A stretch of 22,228 nt of DNA. Origin: Bacteroidales bacterium (lineage in GTDB: Bacteria > Bacteroidota > Bacteroidia > Bacteroidales > UBA3663). Below, in pieces: positions 1 to 8,506 of this stretch (position 1 is the stretch's first letter; the number at the start of each line of letters is the position of its first letter). Where the stretch lies: the NCBI GenBank assembly GCA_004557315.1, contig SFEH01000025.1, positions 1 to 22,228 on the forward strand. The letters run 5' to 3'. The translations under genes and the position numbers were made by a program. The notes under the pieces are model-generated. The model saw only the letters and a program-made list of their open reading frames with translations, had not been told where the DNA came from and did not search any database.

Positions 1-789
1 ATCCCATTGGTCAAGGCAGCCGACAAGGTGCTGATGTTAGTTGCAGCGATATTGTTTGTCCAGCCTATCGAGGTCTATTACATCATCAAGGGTCTCATCG
101 ATCCTGATGCCATGCCGATGGATCTTGGCTACGGTCATTTGTGGGGCGTGTGCTACGAAGCCTGTGCCAATGGCAACTTCCTTGATGTGGCTAAAGCAGG
201 CTTGACCACAGGATTGCCTATCAATTTCGGTTGGGCAATCGAGCACGGACGATTCACGCAGACGCTCATGCTGTTTGTCGTAGGTATGCTGTTGGGACGC
301 AAGCGTCTGTTTATCAATGAGTCTGGCAACCTCAATTTCTGGAAGAAAGCAATGACCTTTGCGGTTGTGCTTTTTGCCATAACACAGGTACTTCTCCTCA
401 CGCTGTCGTTCGACGATATGTCAACGTGTGTCGGCAAGAGCCTTGAGATTCAAGTCACTGCATGGCGCAATTTTGCCATGATGACTTTCTATGTGGGTGG
501 CATCACGCTCCTTTATTACAAGACTCGAATGCATAAGGCCATCTCTCACCTTGAGTGCATAGGCAAGATGAGCCTGACCGACTACCTTCTCCAGAGCATC
601 GTCGGTGGTTTCGTCTTCTACAACTGGGGTCTCGGTCTCTATACCGTAAGCGGTCACACCATGAGTTTCGTGCTCGGCATACTGTTCTGCATCTGCCTCT
701 ACTATTTCTGCCGATTCTGGACAAGCCGCTTCCGTCGCGGTCCGCTGGAGGAGCTGTGGGCAAGGGCAACGCACATCAAGTTTGGTTAG
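1..789 (+). CDS. DUF418 domain-containing membrane protein, 3' part (5' end outside window)
   Basis: The frame is open from the first base, so the gene starts upstream; 262 codons are visible before the TAG stop. The protein has several hydrophobic segments (about residues 12-30, 90-100, 115-135, 160-172, 195-245), as expected for an inner-membrane protein. The C-terminus carries the signature ending of the DUF418 family: a final membrane helix followed by a short R-x-F-R-R-G-P-L-E-E-L-W-x-R-A-T stretch, and internally a G-K-M-S-L-T-D-Y-L-L-Q-S motif also seen in this family and in acyltransferase-like proteins. The family is thought to be involved in transport or envelope modification; the function is unknown. 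It converges on the GH3 gene, with a strong hairpin between them. Family assignment is by motif memory, not by search. Confidence 0.82.
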   Translation: MPLVKAADKVLMLVAAILFVQPIEVYYIIKGLIDPDAMPMDLGYGHLWGVCYEACANGNFLDVAKAGLTTGLPINFGWAIEHGRFTQTLMLFVVGMLLGRKRLFINESGNLNFWKKAMTFAVVLFAITQVLLLTLSFDDMSTCVGKSLEIQVTAWRNFAMMTFYVGGITLLYYKTRMHKAISHLECIGKMSLTDYLLQSIVGGFVFYNWGLGLYTVSGHTMSFVLGILFCICLYYFCRFWTSRFRRGPLEELWARATHIKFG

Positions 790-826
790 AAAAGCAACTA
801 AACATAGGCAGTTGACTTAATTTAAT

Positions 827-858
827 AAAGGGTGGCAGAAAAATATCTGTCACCCTTT
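827..858. terminator. Bidirectional intrinsic terminator between DUF418 gene and GH3 gene
   Basis: A 13-bp stem (827-839 with 846-858, one G-T wobble) closes a 6-nt loop. The stem is GC-rich in the middle (GGGTGGCAG) and ends in AAA/TTT on the two sides, so it can serve both the plus-strand gene ending at 789 and the minus-strand gene ending at 901. The T-run after the plus-strand arm is short, so efficiency is a guess. The rest of the 111-bp gap is AT-rich. Confidence 0.8.
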
Positions 859-900
859 AATATATATGAATCTTTGATTTTTTCTATAATGAAGCGGATA

Positions 901-3291
901 TTACTTCTTGACGTACTTGACGCTTCCCTTCACATCGACTGAACTTGATGCCACTGAGATGGTGAATGAACCAGCTTCGCTCACCCATGCGTGCTGATCC
1001 TCGTCGAAGAACTCGAGGTCCTTGTCTGCGATGGTGTAAGTCACAGTCTTCTCCTCTCCTGGAGCGAGAGCTATCTTCTCGAAGTGCTTGAGCTCCTTCT
1101 TTGGACGAATCACACTTGCCTTGTCATCACCTACATACCACTGTACGATCTCCTTGCCTGCCACCTTGCCAGTGTTCTTGACTGTCACAGTGACCTTGTT
1201 GCCATCGATCTGTGGCTTGCCATACTCAAATGTAGTGTAGCTCAAGCCATAACCGAATGGGAAGAGCACACGGCTCTTTGGGTTGGCGTATGTGCCATTG
1301 CCGCCCTTGGTGTCGAACCAGCGATAGCCGAGGAGGATGTCTTCAGCATAAACGACTGCTTCATCACCGCGTCCCATGTGTGTCATTGGGTTGAGCGATG
1401 TGTTGCGAGTGTCGCCATTGATGGCAGTGTTCTTTGCAATCTCCTTGGTCTGTTTCTCAAAGAAGCCCTTCTTGAGCAAGTCAGCTGAGCGAGGGTTGCC
1501 CTTGCCATACTGGAAGACTGCTGGCAATGAGTCAGGTGAGAGACCTGGATAAGCCACACGTCCGAGCTTGTGAGCAGGATAGTCTTCGAGTGTTGCCGCC
1601 ATGGTGAATGGGAGCTTACCCGATGGGCAGACATCGCCCGAGAGAATATCAGTGAGAGCATAGCCCGACTGCGAACCGTTGTACCATGACTGCACGAGCG
1701 TCTTCACCTCGCCAAGCCAAGGCATTGCATAGGCATTGCCGCTCACGATCACTGTCACAAGATTCTGGTTGGCTGCAGCAAGTTCGCTGATGAGCTCGTT
1801 CTGGAAGAAGTCGAGTTCGTAGTGACGGCGGTCACCTCCCTCACAATCCTCAAAATGGTTCTTGTTCAAACCACCCACATAGATGACGAGATCAGCCTTC
1901 TGTGCCTTCTCTACTGCCTCCTTGCGAAGCTGTGCCTGTTCTGCCTCTGGCATCTCGATAGTACGTCCATACATCGAAGGACCACACTTGTAGCCCTGAG
2001 CATATTCGACCTTAGCAATCTTGCCATAACGCTCCTGCAGGGCACGCAATGGCGATACCTCATCCTTTGCCTTGAGTTCTGACGATCCGCCTCCCTCAGT
2101 GAGCTTTCGAGTAGCATTGTCGCCCACTACGAGAATGGTCTTACCCTTGAGGTCAGCCTCATTGAGTGGAAGGAGAGCCGCTTCGTTCTTGAGCAATACT
2201 ATACCTTCCTGGGCAATCTGACGGCAGGCATCGAGATGTGCCTGTGTGTTCATGCAGCCCAATGGACGAGCGGGATTGAGCTCTGTGCGGAAGATGAGTC
2301 GCAGCATACGGCGAGCCTTGTCGTTGACAATCTCCATTGGCACCTCACCCTTGCGAGCCTTCTCAAGATAAGCTGTGCCGAGGTAATAGTCGTCATAACC
2401 GAAGCCATTAGCCTCGGAAGTGAGTCCGTTGGTGTAGCTACCCATCTCAAGGTCAAGGCCGAACTTGATAGCCTCGTCGGTGTCGTGGCATGCACCCCAG
2501 TCGGTGATGACTGCGCCATCGAAGCCCCACTCGCCCTTGAGGATCTCGTTCAGGAGACGCTCATTGTGCGATACGTGCTGATCCTTATACTGGTTGTAGC
2601 TGCCCATGAGGCTCCATGCGTTACCCTCCTTGACTGCAGCCTCGAAAGGACGGAGATAGAGTTCATAGAGAGCTCGGTCGGAAACCTTGACATCGACATG
2701 ACCACGGAACTCCTCCTGGTCGTTGAGCACATAGTGCTTGACGCAGCAAGCCACGCCATTGCTCTGCAGGCCTGTTATATAAGGCACAACCATGATGCTT
2801 GCGAGATAAGGGTCCTCGCCCATATATTCGAAGTTACGGCCGTTGAGAGGTGTGCGATATAGGTTGACACCAGGACCAAGCAGAACGCTCTTCTTGCGAT
2901 AGCGAGCCTCCTCTCCTACATTCTTGCCATAAAGAGCCGACATCTCTGGGTTCCATGTCGCTGCAAGGCAGGTGAGAGCAGGGAAAGCCGTGCAATAGTC
3001 ATTCGTCCAGTTGGAATGTGCCCAGTCGTTCCAGTTAATCTCCATGCGCACACCGTGAGGACCATCGCTTGTCCACAGTTCAGGAATACCTAGGCGAGCG
3101 ACACCAGGGCTTGAGAATTTCGACTGTGCGTAGGTCAGGCGACATTTCTCTTCGAGTGTCATGCGGCTCAAGGCATCTTCGACACGCTCTTCAACCGAGA
3201 GTGCTGGATTCAGATACTTTGGCATCTCCTGAGCTACTGCCATGACTGGCAAAAGCGCCACTGCCACAGCTGTTGTTGTTACATTTTTCAT
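901..3291 (-). CDS. Exported glycoside hydrolase family 3 (beta-glucosidase/beta-xylosidase-like)
   Basis: 796 aa with an N-terminal signal peptide (about 1-20, ending A-V-A-Q), so it acts in the periplasm or outside. The layout is typical GH3: TIM-barrel N-domain (about 30-330) with the K185-H186-Y187 motif and the nucleophile D264 in V-I-T-D-W-G; alpha/beta sandwich C-domain (about 360-690) with a likely acid/base E484 in C-E-G-G-D-R; and a C-terminal fibronectin-III-like domain (about 695-790). Between the sandwich core and the Y-A-E-D-I-L-L-G-Y-R-W-F-D motif (about 575-650) there is a segment longer than in compact beta-glucosidases. GH3 enzymes release terminal beta-linked sugars with retention. 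The exact substrate (glucose, xylose or other) cannot be read from the sequence. It lies 72 bp downstream of another GH3 gene on the same strand, probably co-transcribed. Confidence 0.93.
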   Translation of the reverse strand: MKNVTTTAVAVALLPVMAVAQEMPKYLNPALSVEERVEDALSRMTLEEKCRLTYAQSKFSSPGVARLGIPELWTSDGPHGVRMEINWNDWAHSNWTNDYCTAFPALTCLAATWNPEMSALYGKNVGEEARYRKKSVLLGPGVNLYRTPLNGRNFEYMGEDPYLASIMVVPYITGLQSNGVACCVKHYVLNDQEEFRGHVDVKVSDRALYELYLRPFEAAVKEGNAWSLMGSYNQYKDQHVSHNERLLNEILKGEWGFDGAVITDWGACHDTDEAIKFGLDLEMGSYTNGLTSEANGFGYDDYYLGTAYLEKARKGEVPMEIVNDKARRMLRLIFRTELNPARPLGCMNTQAHLDACRQIAQEGIVLLKNEAALLPLNEADLKGKTILVVGDNATRKLTEGGGSSELKAKDEVSPLRALQERYGKIAKVEYAQGYKCGPSMYGRTIEMPEAEQAQLRKEAVEKAQKADLVIYVGGLNKNHFEDCEGGDRRHYELDFFQNELISELAAANQNLVTVIVSGNAYAMPWLGEVKTLVQSWYNGSQSGYALTDILSGDVCPSGKLPFTMAATLEDYPAHKLGRVAYPGLSPDSLPAVFQYGKGNPRSADLLKKGFFEKQTKEIAKNTAINGDTRNTSLNPMTHMGRGDEAVVYAEDILLGYRWFDTKGGNGTYANPKSRVLFPFGYGLSYTTFEYGKPQIDGNKVTVTVKNTGKVAGKEIVQWYVGDDKASVIRPKKELKHFEKIALAPGEEKTVTYTIADKDLEFFDEDQHAWVSEAGSFTISVASSSVDVKGSVKYVKK

Positions 3292-3308
3292 TGTTTTTAC
3301 CTTTTTAG

Positions 3309-3337
3309 ATTAACCAATAATTTAAGAGTTGGTTAAT
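3309..3337 (-). repeat. Perfect 9-bp inverted repeat between the two GH3 genes
   Basis: ATTAACCAA (3309-3317) and TTGGTTAAT (3329-3337) are perfect reverse complements around an 11-nt spacer. The repeat lies 17 bp upstream of the start of the downstream GH3 gene and after the stop of the upstream one. No U-run follows, so it does not look like a terminator. An operator for a dimeric regulator or an mRNA-stability/processing hairpin would both fit. The function is unproven. Confidence 0.45.
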
Positions 3338-3363
3338 TGATAAGAATGTGTAGATGTTGATTA

Positions 3364-5967
3364 TTATGGATTCAGTGTTACATCGATACATTTGAGATTC
3401 CTGTCGTCTGACGAGTTGCCGTAATAGATCTCATACTTGCCAGGGATAGGGCGCATGGTGTTGCTCTGTTCGTCGAAGCACTCAAAAGACTCTGGGGTGA
3501 GTGCGATGACTGCGTTCTGGGTTGCACCTGCCTTGACCTCGACACGAGCATAACCACGAAGACTCTTGCGTGGACCTGCGAGATCTTCTGGACGACGCAC
3601 ATATACCTGAACCACCTCTGTACCATCGCGCTTGCCGGTGTTAGCCACAGGGATGGTGATAGTGATATTGTCAGAAGCATCCTTTGCCGAAAGGACAGAC
3701 TTGCTGACCGATGCCTGACCTATGCTGAAAGTGGTGTAGCTGAGACCGTAGCCGAAACAATAAAGCGGATCCTCTGTCATGTAGCGATAGGTGCGACCCC
3801 GCATCGAATAGTCCTTGAAGTCAGGAAGCTGTGACACGTTCTTGTAGAAAGTGACAGGGAGCTTGCCCGAAGGGTTGTAGTCACCGAAGAGGACATCTGC
3901 AATGGCACGTCCGCCTTCCTCGCCTGGATACCATGCCTGAAGGATGGCATCGCACGACTGTGTCTCAGGCACAAGACCCATTGCCGAACCAGAGAAATTG
4001 ACGAAGACTACCTTCTTGCCTGCCTCGTGGAGCTTCTTGAGGAAAGCACGCTGCACGGCAGGGAGTTCGATGTCAGTGCGGTCACCGCCCATGAAACCAG
4101 GGATATTGACTGGCATTTCCTCGCCTTCGAGACTTGCCGAGATACCGCCTGCAAAGATCACGGTCTCAATGCCGTTGAGCTTGGCAATGAGCTGGTCGTA
4201 ATCGACATCATTCTCTACACCGATATTGACCTTGATATTGGCATTCCATGTAGGTACATGCGAGAAACGAATCTCGATCTTGTACTCCTTGCCCTTCTCT
4301 GCATCGAAGAAACTGCGGGTGTCGGTAGTGCGCCAAGTGTGCTCGTGAACCATCGACTTGCCATCGACAAAGACTTCGAAGTCGCTGACCGACTCGACAT
4401 TGAGCAGCACCTTGCCTGTCTGCTGTGGACGGAACACTGTCTCATAGACAGCTGAGAACTCAGTGAGGTTGACCCCAGGAGCGAACTGATGCTGACCGAA
4501 GGTTGTCTCGTTGATTGGATAAGTGTGCTGGCGTGTTGCCACTGGCTTGCCTTCCCACTTCATGTTGTTCCAGAAGGTGCCGCGGAAGCCTTTCTTGCCA
4601 TCGATGCTACACTGGTCGTAATAAGAAGTGAGCACCTTGTCACTCACGAGATGGCAGCCCTGGAATGACACCACCTTGCCCTTGCTCACCTTTGCCTGAA
4701 CACCTTCGAGCAATGAAGATGTCTGGTTTGGCGTACCATTGTAGTTACCCCACATCAGTACCTCGTCGTTGTAGTTAGGACCGATGACAGCCACTTTCTT
4801 TGACTTAGACAATGGCAGGACATCGTTGCGGTTCTGAAGCAGTGTCATGGTCTGACGAGCCATCTCGAGTGCTGTCTGGCGGTTCTGCTTGCTATTGAGA
4901 ATCTCTGGGCCGAGCTTTGACCACTCGTTGAGACTTGGATCGTCCATCTCGCCAAGTTCGAATCGTCCTTCCATCAGACGGATCACCGACTTGTTGACAT
5001 CCTCTTCCTCGATGAGTCCAGCCTTGACTGCCTCTGGGATGCTGCGATATACATAGTTGAAGCCGCACTCGACATCGGTTCCTGCAAGTGTTCCCTTGGC
5101 TGCGGCATGCACTGCATCGGACGATGTCTTGTGGTTCTGCCAGAAATCAGATACTGCTCCACAGTCGGACACTACCATATACTTGAATCCCCAATCATCG
5201 CGAAGGATCTTCTGGAGCAGACGAGTGCTGCCGCAGCAAGGCTCATCGTCCCAGCGCTGATAAGCACACATCACCTCGCGCACGTCACCTTTCTGAACAG
5301 CATCCTTGAAAGCTGGCATATAGGTTTCCCAAAGGTCGCGTGGTGACACATCGTTGATATTGTCGGTGTGGCGTGACGACTCTGGTCCACTGTGGATGGC
5401 ATAATGCTTTGCACAGGCATAGATCTTACGATACTTTGTGTCGCTTGGTCCCTGAAGTCCCTTGATGACCTGAACACCAAGGCGAGAAGTGAGGTAAGGA
5501 TCCTCTCCGTAGGTCTCCTGTCCACGTCCCCAGCGAGGGTCGCGGAAGATATTGATGTTAGGAGTCCAGACTGAAAGGCTATGGAAGCGCAGGTCTTCCT
5601 TGCCCTCTCCTATCCACACGTTGTAAGCCGCACGACCTTCATCGCTGACCTGCGAGAAGACCTTGAAAAGGAGTTCGTCGTTGAAGCTGGCAGCCATACC
5701 GATTGGCTCTGGATAGACTGTCACATTGCCCATGTTGGCAATGCCATGAAGCGCCTCGCTCCACCAGTTGAATGTCTTGATGCCGAGATGAGGAATTGCC
5801 TCCGACACATCCATCATGACCTTTGCCTTTTCTTCGAGGGTCATGCGCGACACGATGTCAACTGCTCTCTCATGAGGAGAAAGCGATGGATCCTGATAAG
5901 GATAAGTCTGTGCTACAGCCAATAAAGCTGATGTAGCCAAAAACGAAGTAAGAATTGTTTTTTTCAT
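3364..5967 (-). CDS. Exported GH3 beta-xylosidase/beta-glucosidase with inserted PA14 domain
   Basis: 867 aa with a signal peptide (about 1-19, cleavage after A-V-A). The GH3 barrel spans about 25-335 and contains R-D-P-R-W-G-R-G-Q-E, the K187-H188-Y189 motif and nucleophile D268 in V-V-S-D-C-G. The first half of the sandwich domain (about 365-450) is interrupted by a PA14-like domain (about 455-590, with F-R-G-T-F-W-N-N and F-R-P-Q-Q-T-G-K), which usually helps bind sugar. The sandwich resumes at about 600-740 with a candidate acid/base in L-E614-G-E-E. A fibronectin-III-like domain ends the protein. This layout and the D-C-G nucleophile motif are typical of Bacteroidota xylan 1,4-beta-xylosidases, so release of xylose from xylo-oligosaccharides is the best guess; glucosidase activity is possible. 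It is preceded by a structured 145-bp leader and followed by a second GH3 gene. Confidence 0.93.
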   Translation of the reverse strand: MKKTILTSFLATSALLAVAQTYPYQDPSLSPHERAVDIVSRMTLEEKAKVMMDVSEAIPHLGIKTFNWWSEALHGIANMGNVTVYPEPIGMAASFNDELLFKVFSQVSDEGRAAYNVWIGEGKEDLRFHSLSVWTPNINIFRDPRWGRGQETYGEDPYLTSRLGVQVIKGLQGPSDTKYRKIYACAKHYAIHSGPESSRHTDNINDVSPRDLWETYMPAFKDAVQKGDVREVMCAYQRWDDEPCCGSTRLLQKILRDDWGFKYMVVSDCGAVSDFWQNHKTSSDAVHAAAKGTLAGTDVECGFNYVYRSIPEAVKAGLIEEEDVNKSVIRLMEGRFELGEMDDPSLNEWSKLGPEILNSKQNRQTALEMARQTMTLLQNRNDVLPLSKSKKVAVIGPNYNDEVLMWGNYNGTPNQTSSLLEGVQAKVSKGKVVSFQGCHLVSDKVLTSYYDQCSIDGKKGFRGTFWNNMKWEGKPVATRQHTYPINETTFGQHQFAPGVNLTEFSAVYETVFRPQQTGKVLLNVESVSDFEVFVDGKSMVHEHTWRTTDTRSFFDAEKGKEYKIEIRFSHVPTWNANIKVNIGVENDVDYDQLIAKLNGIETVIFAGGISASLEGEEMPVNIPGFMGGDRTDIELPAVQRAFLKKLHEAGKKVVFVNFSGSAMGLVPETQSCDAILQAWYPGEEGGRAIADVLFGDYNPSGKLPVTFYKNVSQLPDFKDYSMRGRTYRYMTEDPLYCFGYGLSYTTFSIGQASVSKSVLSAKDASDNITITIPVANTGKRDGTEVVQVYVRRPEDLAGPRKSLRGYARVEVKAGATQNAVIALTPESFECFDEQSNTMRPIPGKYEIYYGNSSDDRNLKCIDVTLNP

Positions 5968-5993
5968 GAATATTTTGTTTTTAGTAAATGTTG

Positions 5994-6035
5994 TTTTCGG
6001 GTGAGATAAAAATATTCTTTTCGGGTGAGATAAAA
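5994..6035 (-). repeat. Two 18-bp direct repeats upstream of the PA14-GH3 gene
   Basis: The 18-mer TTTTCGGGTGAGATAAAA (plus-strand reading) occurs perfectly at 5994-6011 and 6018-6035, with a period of 24 bp. Both copies lie 27-68 bp upstream of the GH3 start codon at 5967. Spacing of about two helical turns on the same face is what tandem activator or repressor sites often look like, but no regulator is known here. The second copy overlaps one arm of the larger hairpin at 6028-6084. Confidence 0.6.
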
Positions 6036-6084
6036 GAGATATGTTACTTGTGACAAAGTTCGTTTGTCTTTATCTCCTTTATCT
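6028..6084 (-). promoter_or_regulatory. Long RNA hairpin in the GH95-GH3 intergenic leader
   Basis: Positions 6028-6041 and 6071-6084 pair over 14 bp with a single G-U wobble in the minus-strand transcript, around a 29-nt loop. The stem is AT-rich (AGATAAAGGAGATA on the 5' side). It sits in the 145-bp gap between the GH95 stop (6113) and the GH3 start (5967). The purine-rich arm also resembles the last codons of the GH95 gene (13 identical bases, 6073-6085 against 6120-6132), so it may have arisen by local duplication. It could protect or process the mRNA between the two genes. Confidence 0.5.
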
Positions 6085-6112
6085 TCTTTGTCTTTTTATA
6101 TTTCCTTTTAGC

Positions 6113-8506
6113 TTATTTGTCTCCTTTATCTTTCAAAATAACGACAAGCTCTCCGGGCTTTGTTTCAAACTCCTGCTCTCCATCTTCTGTACGAACCACA
6201 AGCTTGCCGCCTATGGTTGACTTGATTTCGGCGGACGTGATCTTGCCATCATTCCAGTTAATCGAAACAATGAATCCTCCACGGGCACGAAGACCAGAGA
6301 CATGACCCTGGCTCCATGCATCAGGGAGTGCAGGAAGCAGATGGACAGCACCATCGTGACTCTGCAAGAGCATCTCGGCAATACCTGCTGTCACTCCGAA
6401 GTTGCCATCGATCTGGAAAGGAGGATGAGCATCGAAGAGATTAGGGTAAGTGCGTCCATCCTCATATCCAGGGATAGGTCCCCAGCTCTCGCGAGGCAAC
6501 AGACGCAGCATGTTGCTGATGATGGTGAAAGCATGATTGCCATCGAGCATTCGAGCCCAGAAATTGGTCTTCCAGCCAAGACTCCAGCCTGTAGCCTGAT
6601 CGCCTCGCTGATTGAGCGTGGTGCGCGCTGCCTCGAATAGCTCTGGTGTGCGCGTTGGGCTAATCTGTGCCGATGGATAGAGTCCGTAGAGATGTGAGAT
6701 GTGACGATGTTCGTCGGTCGGATCATCAAGGTCTTCTATCCATTCCTGCAGCTGACCATACTGTCCGACCTTCATTGGCGGCAATTGGGCAATGGCAGAA
6801 GAGAGCGAGTCCTGATAGGCATGATCGACATCGAGTATGCGAGCAGCCTGCAAAGTCTGGTTAAGGGCATCGAAAGCAATCTGATTGTCCATCGTACAAC
6901 CTGCACAGAGATTCGACTGCTTACCTTTGCCTCCATGTTCAGGGCTGACAGAAGGAACAACCACGAGATAGCCATTGGCGGGATCAACCTGCATATAGTC
7001 GAGATAGAAGTCAGCAGCTCCCTTCATAATTGGATAATACTCGCGAAGGAAGTCCTTGTCGCCCGAGAACTGATAATGCTCCCAAAGATGGGTGGTGAGC
7101 CATGCCCCTCCATTTGGGAACATTCCCCAGGCAGCACCATCGACTGGTCCGGCAATGCGCCATAGGTCGGTGTTGTGATGAGCCATCCATCCTCGGCAGC
7201 CATACATCTGACGTGCAGTGACAGCTCCCGTCTGGCTTAAATCCCTGATCATCGAGAACAAAGGCTCAGCAGTTTCGGCAATGTTGCATACCTCAGCTGG
7301 CCAGTAGTTCATCTCGGCATTGATATTGATCGTGTATTTGCTATCCCACGGAGCATCAGCCTTGTCATTCCAAATACCTTGCAGATTAGCTGGCTGTCCG
7401 TCTTTCCCCTGTGAAGCAGAGATAAGGAGGTAACGACCATAGTTGAACATCAGTTCCACCATTCCAAGGTCGGGCTGTGAAGCGAGGGTGGCATTGAAGC
7501 CTTCCAGACGGTCGTAGGTATTGAGGTCATAGTTGGGAGTCTTGTCGCCAAGGCTCAACTCTACGCGATCGTACAATGCCTTATATTTGGCTACATGACG
7601 TTTCAGAAGTTCGTCGAAGCTATAAACACTTGCAGCCGACAGGTAACGTTCGTTCTTGGCTGAGGCATCGCCAGTGACATCGTGATAGTTCACGAAGTTG
7701 GTAGCGGCAGAGATGAGAAGGGTGACAGTAGTTGCATCTTTGATACGCAAAGCCTGACGCTCGCCTATCTGCTCGACACTCACTGTTCCATCACAATCGA
7801 CATCAGTGCGGCATTGAGCCGTCAGAACAGAAGGAATACCTTCATGCTCGACACCCTTGATGACAGCAATAAGAGACTTACCATCGGCAGTGACAGTATT
7901 CTCATAATCGACCTGATGATCGATCAGGAAATTGAGAGCACCTTTCTTGCTTGCCCTCAGCTGCACCACGACTATGCCATCGGCCATCGAAGCAAAGGCC
8001 TTGCGCGAATATGTCACTCCTTCAATATCGAACGAGACTTCGACAGTTGCGTCCTTGAGATTGAGATCGCGCATGAAATTGAGAGGCTGCCCGATGCTGT
8101 CGCTGATGATCTTCAGGCTTCCCAAAGTCAGGTACTTCATGCCATGAGGCCCTGGGAAGAACTCGCGGTTGACAATCTGCTCAGCCTCTACCTCCTTGCC
8201 TGCAAAGATGAGACGTCGCACCTCATCGAGATACTTAAGCGAAGTAGTGCTGTTGTTGTTGTGAGGTCCACCACTCCAGAAAGTCTCTTCGTTGAGCTGA
8301 ATCTCTTCTTCACATACACCACCATAGATCATGGCTCCCATTCGCGAATTGCCCAGAGGGAGAGCTTCAAGCCAATGCTGGGCAGGACGGTCATACCACA
8401 GACGCTGGTTATTGTCTTTCGCCTCCTGTCGTTCTGCTGAACATGACAAGAGTGTGACCACGCACAATAGTGCAGCGAATATCTTTCCAATATATCTCAT
8501 TGTCAT
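6113..8506 (-). CDS. GH95 lipoprotein, alpha-L-fucosidase or alpha-L-galactosidase
   Basis: 797 aa with a lipoprotein signal peptide (lipobox L-L-S-C, Cys21), so it is membrane-anchored and exported. The N-domain starts with the family hallmark L-W-Y-D-R-P-A-x-x-W-x-E-A-L-P-L-G-N-S-R-M-G and N-E-E-T-F-W-S-G-G-P. The (alpha/alpha)6 barrel shows N394 and N396 in N-I-N-A-E-M-N-Y-W-P, E591 in W-I-E-D and D700 in F-Q-I-D-G-N-F-G, corresponding to the catalytic Asn/Asp region of GH95. Position 392 is Thr where alpha-1,2-fucosidases usually have His (H-x-N-x-N), a change associated with alpha-L-galactosidase activity. The start was chosen because ATGA overlaps the stop of the preceding deaminase gene; a second ATG lies two codons later. 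It precedes the two GH3 genes, which suggests joint action on decorated xylan. Confidence 0.92.
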   Translation of the reverse strand: MTMRYIGKIFAALLCVVTLLSCSAERQEAKDNNQRLWYDRPAQHWLEALPLGNSRMGAMIYGGVCEEEIQLNEETFWSGGPHNNNSTTSLKYLDEVRRLIFAGKEVEAEQIVNREFFPGPHGMKYLTLGSLKIISDSIGQPLNFMRDLNLKDATVEVSFDIEGVTYSRKAFASMADGIVVVQLRASKKGALNFLIDHQVDYENTVTADGKSLIAVIKGVEHEGIPSVLTAQCRTDVDCDGTVSVEQIGERQALRIKDATTVTLLISAATNFVNYHDVTGDASAKNERYLSAASVYSFDELLKRHVAKYKALYDRVELSLGDKTPNYDLNTYDRLEGFNATLASQPDLGMVELMFNYGRYLLISASQGKDGQPANLQGIWNDKADAPWDSKYTININAEMNYWPAEVCNIAETAEPLFSMIRDLSQTGAVTARQMYGCRGWMAHHNTDLWRIAGPVDGAAWGMFPNGGAWLTTHLWEHYQFSGDKDFLREYYPIMKGAADFYLDYMQVDPANGYLVVVPSVSPEHGGKGKQSNLCAGCTMDNQIAFDALNQTLQAARILDVDHAYQDSLSSAIAQLPPMKVGQYGQLQEWIEDLDDPTDEHRHISHLYGLYPSAQISPTRTPELFEAARTTLNQRGDQATGWSLGWKTNFWARMLDGNHAFTIISNMLRLLPRESWGPIPGYEDGRTYPNLFDAHPPFQIDGNFGVTAGIAEMLLQSHDGAVHLLPALPDAWSQGHVSGLRARGGFIVSINWNDGKITSAEIKSTIGGKLVVRTEDGEQEFETKPGELVVILKDKGDK

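Noticed and set aside
5994..6035. CRISPR-like direct repeats
   Set aside because: Only two copies with a 6-bp spacer and no cas genes; more like tandem protein-binding sites.
7682..8440. Plus-strand open frame of 252 codons opposite the GH95 gene
   Set aside because: It lies wholly inside a well-supported glycosidase gene; no sign of independent coding.
901..8506. Classical polysaccharide utilisation locus
   Set aside because: No SusC/SusD pair, no hybrid two-component regulator and no sigma/anti-sigma pair lies beside the three glycosidase genes in this window.
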